Shown: positions 4,582 through 6,948 of the stretch, piece by piece
Layout of the letters: each line of letters starts with the position of its first letter
How positions within the stretch are numbered: position 1 is the stretch's first letter
DNA from: an uncultured Bacilli bacterium
GTDB taxonomy: Bacteria; Bacillota_I; Bacilli_A; RF39; UBA660
DNA length: 6,948 bases
Assembly: GCA_944327425.1 (NCBI GenBank)
Contig: CALVHJ010000071.1
Coordinates: 1-6,948 of the forward strand
Direction: 5' to 3'
Translations under genes and position numbers: made by a program
The notes under the pieces: generated by a model
Databases searched by the model: none
Told to the model about the DNA's origin: nothing
The model's input: the letters and a program-made list of their open reading frames with translations, nothing else

Positions 4582-6864
4582 CTAATTTCCATAATAAGAT
4601 AGACTTGCATTTTTAACTCGTTCAACCGTTACACCCTCTGCCTCATGTCTACCACAACCAGGGCAAACATCATTAATAACTCCTGTATATCCACAAACTG
4701 GATCACGATCTACCGGATGGTTAATTGCTCCATAACCAATATCATTATCATGCATTAAACGCACAATTGCCTCAAATGCTTCCAAGTTATTCGCTGTATC
4801 ACCATCAAGTTCAATATAACTAATATGACCACCATTAGTAAGCTTATGATATTTACCTTCAATTTTAAGTTTATCAGCTACACTAATATCATAATAAACA
4901 GGAACATGGAATGAGTTTGTATAATACTCACGATCAGTAACACCTGGAATAATACCATAAATAGACTGATCGATTCTTGTAAATCTACCACTTAAACCTT
5001 CTGCAGGTGTAGCAATAAGCGAGAAATTAAGTTTATATTCTTCTACGTATTGATCACACTTATCTCTCATAAACTTAACAATCTCAAGTCCAAGTTTTCT
5101 TGCTTTTTCGTCTTCCCCATGATGATGTCCACACAAAGCTTTTAAACATTCCGCAAGACCAATAAAACCTATAGTAAGTGTTCCATTTTTAAGTACGGGT
5201 TTAAGTCTAGAATTAGGCTTTAATCCTTTGGAATCAATCCATACTCCTTGTCCAAGCAAGAATGGGAAATTATAAACCTTTTTACTACATTGAAGTTCAA
5301 ATCTTTCGAGCAATTGATCTCTAACCATATCCATGATATTTCCCAGTTCCTCATAAAATCCTTTCATATCTGCTTTTTTACCATCAAGTATTCCATGTTT
5401 GATACCAAGTCTTGGTAAGTTAATAGTTGTAAATGATAAATTACCTCTACCTGTTACAACCTCATTATCAGGATTAGCTGGATTAGCCATTACTCTTGTC
5501 CGACATCCCATATAAGCAACTTCAGTTTTATAATCACCGGCTTTATAAAATGGTTTATTAAATGATGAATCAATGAACGAAAAGTTTGGAAATAATCTTT
5601 TCGCTGAAACTCGACAAGATAACTTAAATAAATCATAATTAGGTTCTCCCGGATTATAGTTAAGTCCCTCTTTAACTTTAAAAATCGAAATTGGGAATAT
5701 TGGTGTTTCTCCTTTACCTAAACCAGCTTCTGCTGCAAGCAAGTAATTTTTAGTAACCATTCTACCTTCCGGAGTTATATCTGTACCAAAGTTAATAGAT
5801 GAAAATGGTACTTGGGCTCCCGCTCTAGAATGCATCGTATTTAAATTATGAATAAATGCTTCCATCGCCTGATAAGTCATTCTATTCGTTTTAGCCATCG
5901 CTTTATCATAAGATACTTTAAATATTCTTTCCACTTCACTACTATCTTTATAATATTCTAAAAAATCCGTCATTTCAAACTGAATAGTTTTTAATTTATC
6001 AATATCTTTAACAATATGATCCCATTTAATTAAATTAACAAATCCTAATAAATCAAAATAATCATATAAAGTTTGTTTAAATTGTTTTCTAAATGTTTTC
6101 AAAACTCCTGGTGCTAGAAAATAATCAAACGCCGGAATACTTTGTCCACCATGTTGATCATTTTGATTAGACTGAATAGCTATCGCTGCTAAAGCTGAAT
6201 AACTCATAATATCTTGAGGACATCTAAGAAACCCATGTCCTGTTGAAAAACCATCTTTAAAAAGTTCTAATAAATCAATTTGACAACATGTAGTTGTACC
6301 CATTGGTAAGAAATCCATATCATGAATATGAATAGTTCCATTATCATGTGCCTCAGCAAATTTTGGATCCATCATATAAGACTTTGCAAATTCTTTTGAC
6401 AAATTGCTTCCATATTGAAGCATCGTTCCCATCGCTGAATTACCATCAATATTACCATTTTCTCTTTTGTTATCATCTTCTAAAGCAGTTTTCAAAGATA
6501 AAGATTCAATAATCTTTGTTAATTTATGATATCTTTTTTGAAAAACATCACGTGATTCTGCTCTTCTCTTACGGTAACTTGAAAACGATTTTAATACATC
6601 TTCATAACCAAGTTCTGCTAACTTAGATTCAATTAAATCTTGAATATCTTCAATTTTAATAATTTCTAAATCAGCATATTTTTCTTTAATTGCATCCATT
6701 ACTGCATTAAAGACTTCATTACTATCACTAGGATTATAATCGTCATTTAAAGCGCTATCAAACCCTTTTTTTACAGCAATAGCAATTTTTTCTTCATTAA
6801 AAGCAACCTTTTTTCCATCTCTTTTAATTACTTTTAACAAACTTAATTTTGCATCTGTTTTCAT
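4582..6864 (-). CDS. nrdD: Anaerobic (class III) ribonucleoside-triphosphate reductase, large protein
   Basis: NrdD reduces ribonucleoside triphosphates to deoxyribonucleotides for DNA synthesis without oxygen. The 760-residue protein starts with an ATP-cone regulatory domain (about 9-105, VIKRDGKKVAF onward) that senses ATP/dATP. The ten-stranded barrel follows, with TTCCQIDL (C193/C194) and MGCRTRV (C454), matching the catalytic cysteine regions of the family. Other family stretches include MHSRAGAQVPFSSINFGTD (344-362) and GFIGLAECLKAL (566-577). Near the end, VCGYTGVINDVCPGCG (723-738) is the zinc-ribbon region, though only three cysteines are seen. The protein then ends in ERVKNASLSYYGN and lacks the R-x-T-G-Y glycyl-radical loop, which lies in the next ORF. 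ATG at 6864 is preferred because GGAGGG precedes it by about 6 bases; an ATG 11 codons upstream (6897) lacks such a site and its peptide is unlike the family. First gene of the operon. Confidence 0.95.
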   Translation of the reverse strand: MKTDAKLSLLKVIKRDGKKVAFNEEKIAIAVKKGFDSALNDDYNPSDSNEVFNAVMDAIKEKYADLEIIKIEDIQDLIESKLAELGYEDVLKSFSSYRKRRAESRDVFQKRYHKLTKIIESLSLKTALEDDNKRENGNIDGNSAMGTMLQYGSNLSKEFAKSYMMDPKFAEAHDNGTIHIHDMDFLPMGTTTCCQIDLLELFKDGFSTGHGFLRCPQDIMSYSALAAIAIQSNQNDQHGGQSIPAFDYFLAPGVLKTFRKQFKQTLYDYFDLLGFVNLIKWDHIVKDIDKLKTIQFEMTDFLEYYKDSSEVERIFKVSYDKAMAKTNRMTYQAMEAFIHNLNTMHSRAGAQVPFSSINFGTDITPEGRMVTKNYLLAAEAGLGKGETPIFPISIFKVKEGLNYNPGEPNYDLFKLSCRVSAKRLFPNFSFIDSSFNKPFYKAGDYKTEVAYMGCRTRVMANPANPDNEVVTGRGNLSFTTINLPRLGIKHGILDGKKADMKGFYEELGNIMDMVRDQLLERFELQCSKKVYNFPFLLGQGVWIDSKGLKPNSRLKPVLKNGTLTIGFIGLAECLKALCGHHHGEDEKARKLGLEIVKFMRDKCDQYVEEYKLNFSLIATPAEGLSGRFTRIDQSIYGIIPGVTDREYYTNSFHVPVYYDISVADKLKIEGKYHKLTNGGHISYIELDGDTANNLEAFEAIVRLMHDNDIGYGAINHPVDRDPVCGYTGVINDVCPGCGRHEAEGVTVERVKNASLSYYGN

Positions 6865-6901
6865 AAACTTCCCTCCACTTATACATCTACGATACAACTC
6901 G

Positions 6902-6907
6902 ATTATA
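6902..6907 (-). promoter_or_regulatory. Probable -10 box of the nrd operon promoter
   Basis: A perfect TATAAT lies on the minus strand 38 to 43 bases before the nrdD ATG, implying a start near 6895 and a leader of about 30 bases with the GGAGGG site. The -35 region falls at the edge of a 15-T run and is poor (TGGTTT at 17-base spacing), so activation by a regulator or by the tract itself is possible. No convincing NrdR box was found by eye. Confidence 0.5.
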
Positions 6908-6912
6908 AATTC

Positions 6913-6934
6913 AAAAAAAAAAAAAAACCAGTCA
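6913..6934 (-). terminator. Possible 3' half of a terminator for an upstream gene
   Basis: On the minus strand TGACTGG is followed by 15 T residues (6927-6913). This looks like the 3' stem arm and U-tail of an intrinsic terminator whose 5' arm would lie just beyond the window end. Only A6 (minus strand, 6940-6935) or GTC/GAC pairing is available inside the window, too weak alone. The T-run also forms the spacer of the nrdD promoter. Confidence 0.4.
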
Positions 6935-6948
6935 TTTTTTAGACAAAT

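Noticed and set aside
4357..4602. 81-codon open frame on the plus strand across the nrdG start and the small ORF
   Set aside because: It is antisense to the glycyl-radical ORF and the ends of its neighbours, with low-complexity Ser/Phe/Ile content and no ribosome site.
4567..4640. A simple frameshift or sequencing indel as the cause of the missing NrdD radical loop
   Set aside because: None of the three minus-strand frames encodes a GYL motif here, and the small ORF is already in the same frame as nrdD.
6865..6897. Upstream ATG that would add 11 residues to NrdD
   Set aside because: The peptide MYRRCISGGKF is unlike the family, and the GGAGGG site sits inside it at the right distance from the ATG at 6864.
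6865..6948. NrdR box upstream of nrdD
   Set aside because: No pair of ACACWATATWTKGT-like sites was visible in the short upstream region; an operator could lie beyond the window.
1..6948. CRISPR array, tRNA, rRNA, insertion sequence or phage genes
   Set aside because: No regular repeats, clover-leaf or rRNA-like sequence, transposase or integrase was recognised on either strand.

Overview
This is an AT-rich window (roughly 30% GC by eye). All six protein-coding genes lie on the minus strand, so transcription runs from high to low coordinates. Low GC, strong GGAGG-type ribosome binding sites, simple hairpin-plus-U terminators, an oxygen-sensitive class III ribonucleotide reductase and a BceAB-type ABC transporter together suggest a strictly or facultatively anaerobic Firmicute (Bacillota), possibly host-associated. 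Trp is encoded by TGG where checked (nrdG), so nothing points to a mycoplasma code. I cannot name a genus.

Right to left, the first unit is an anaerobic ribonucleotide reductase operon (6907 to 3830). It opens with a TATAAT box beside a 15-base homopolymer. The genes are nrdD (large catalytic protein), a 55-residue ORF, and nrdG (radical-SAM activase). It closes with a hairpin terminator that overlaps the end of nrdG. The large NrdD has the ATP-cone, the catalytic cysteines and the zinc-ribbon region, but it lacks the C-terminal R-x-T-G-Y glycyl-radical loop that the enzyme needs. That loop is in the 55-residue ORF, which lies in the same reading frame just after the nrdD TAG stop, has its own ribosome binding site, and ends 2 bases before nrdG. 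This looks like a class III reductase whose radical-bearing segment is a separate polypeptide. It is the most interesting thing in the window.

The middle unit (about 3800 to 2828) is one gene for an FkbM-family SAM-dependent methyltransferase, with a terminator on each side. No glycan or natural-product genes are next to it in the window.

The left unit (2823 to 84) is a two-gene ABC exporter operon: an ATPase and an overlapping 10-helix FtsX/BceB-like permease with a large external domain. This type usually protects against cell-wall-targeting peptide antibiotics. No BceRS-like two-component system is visible here. An inverted repeat follows the permease at the window edge. No gene-free stretch exceeds about 85 bases.
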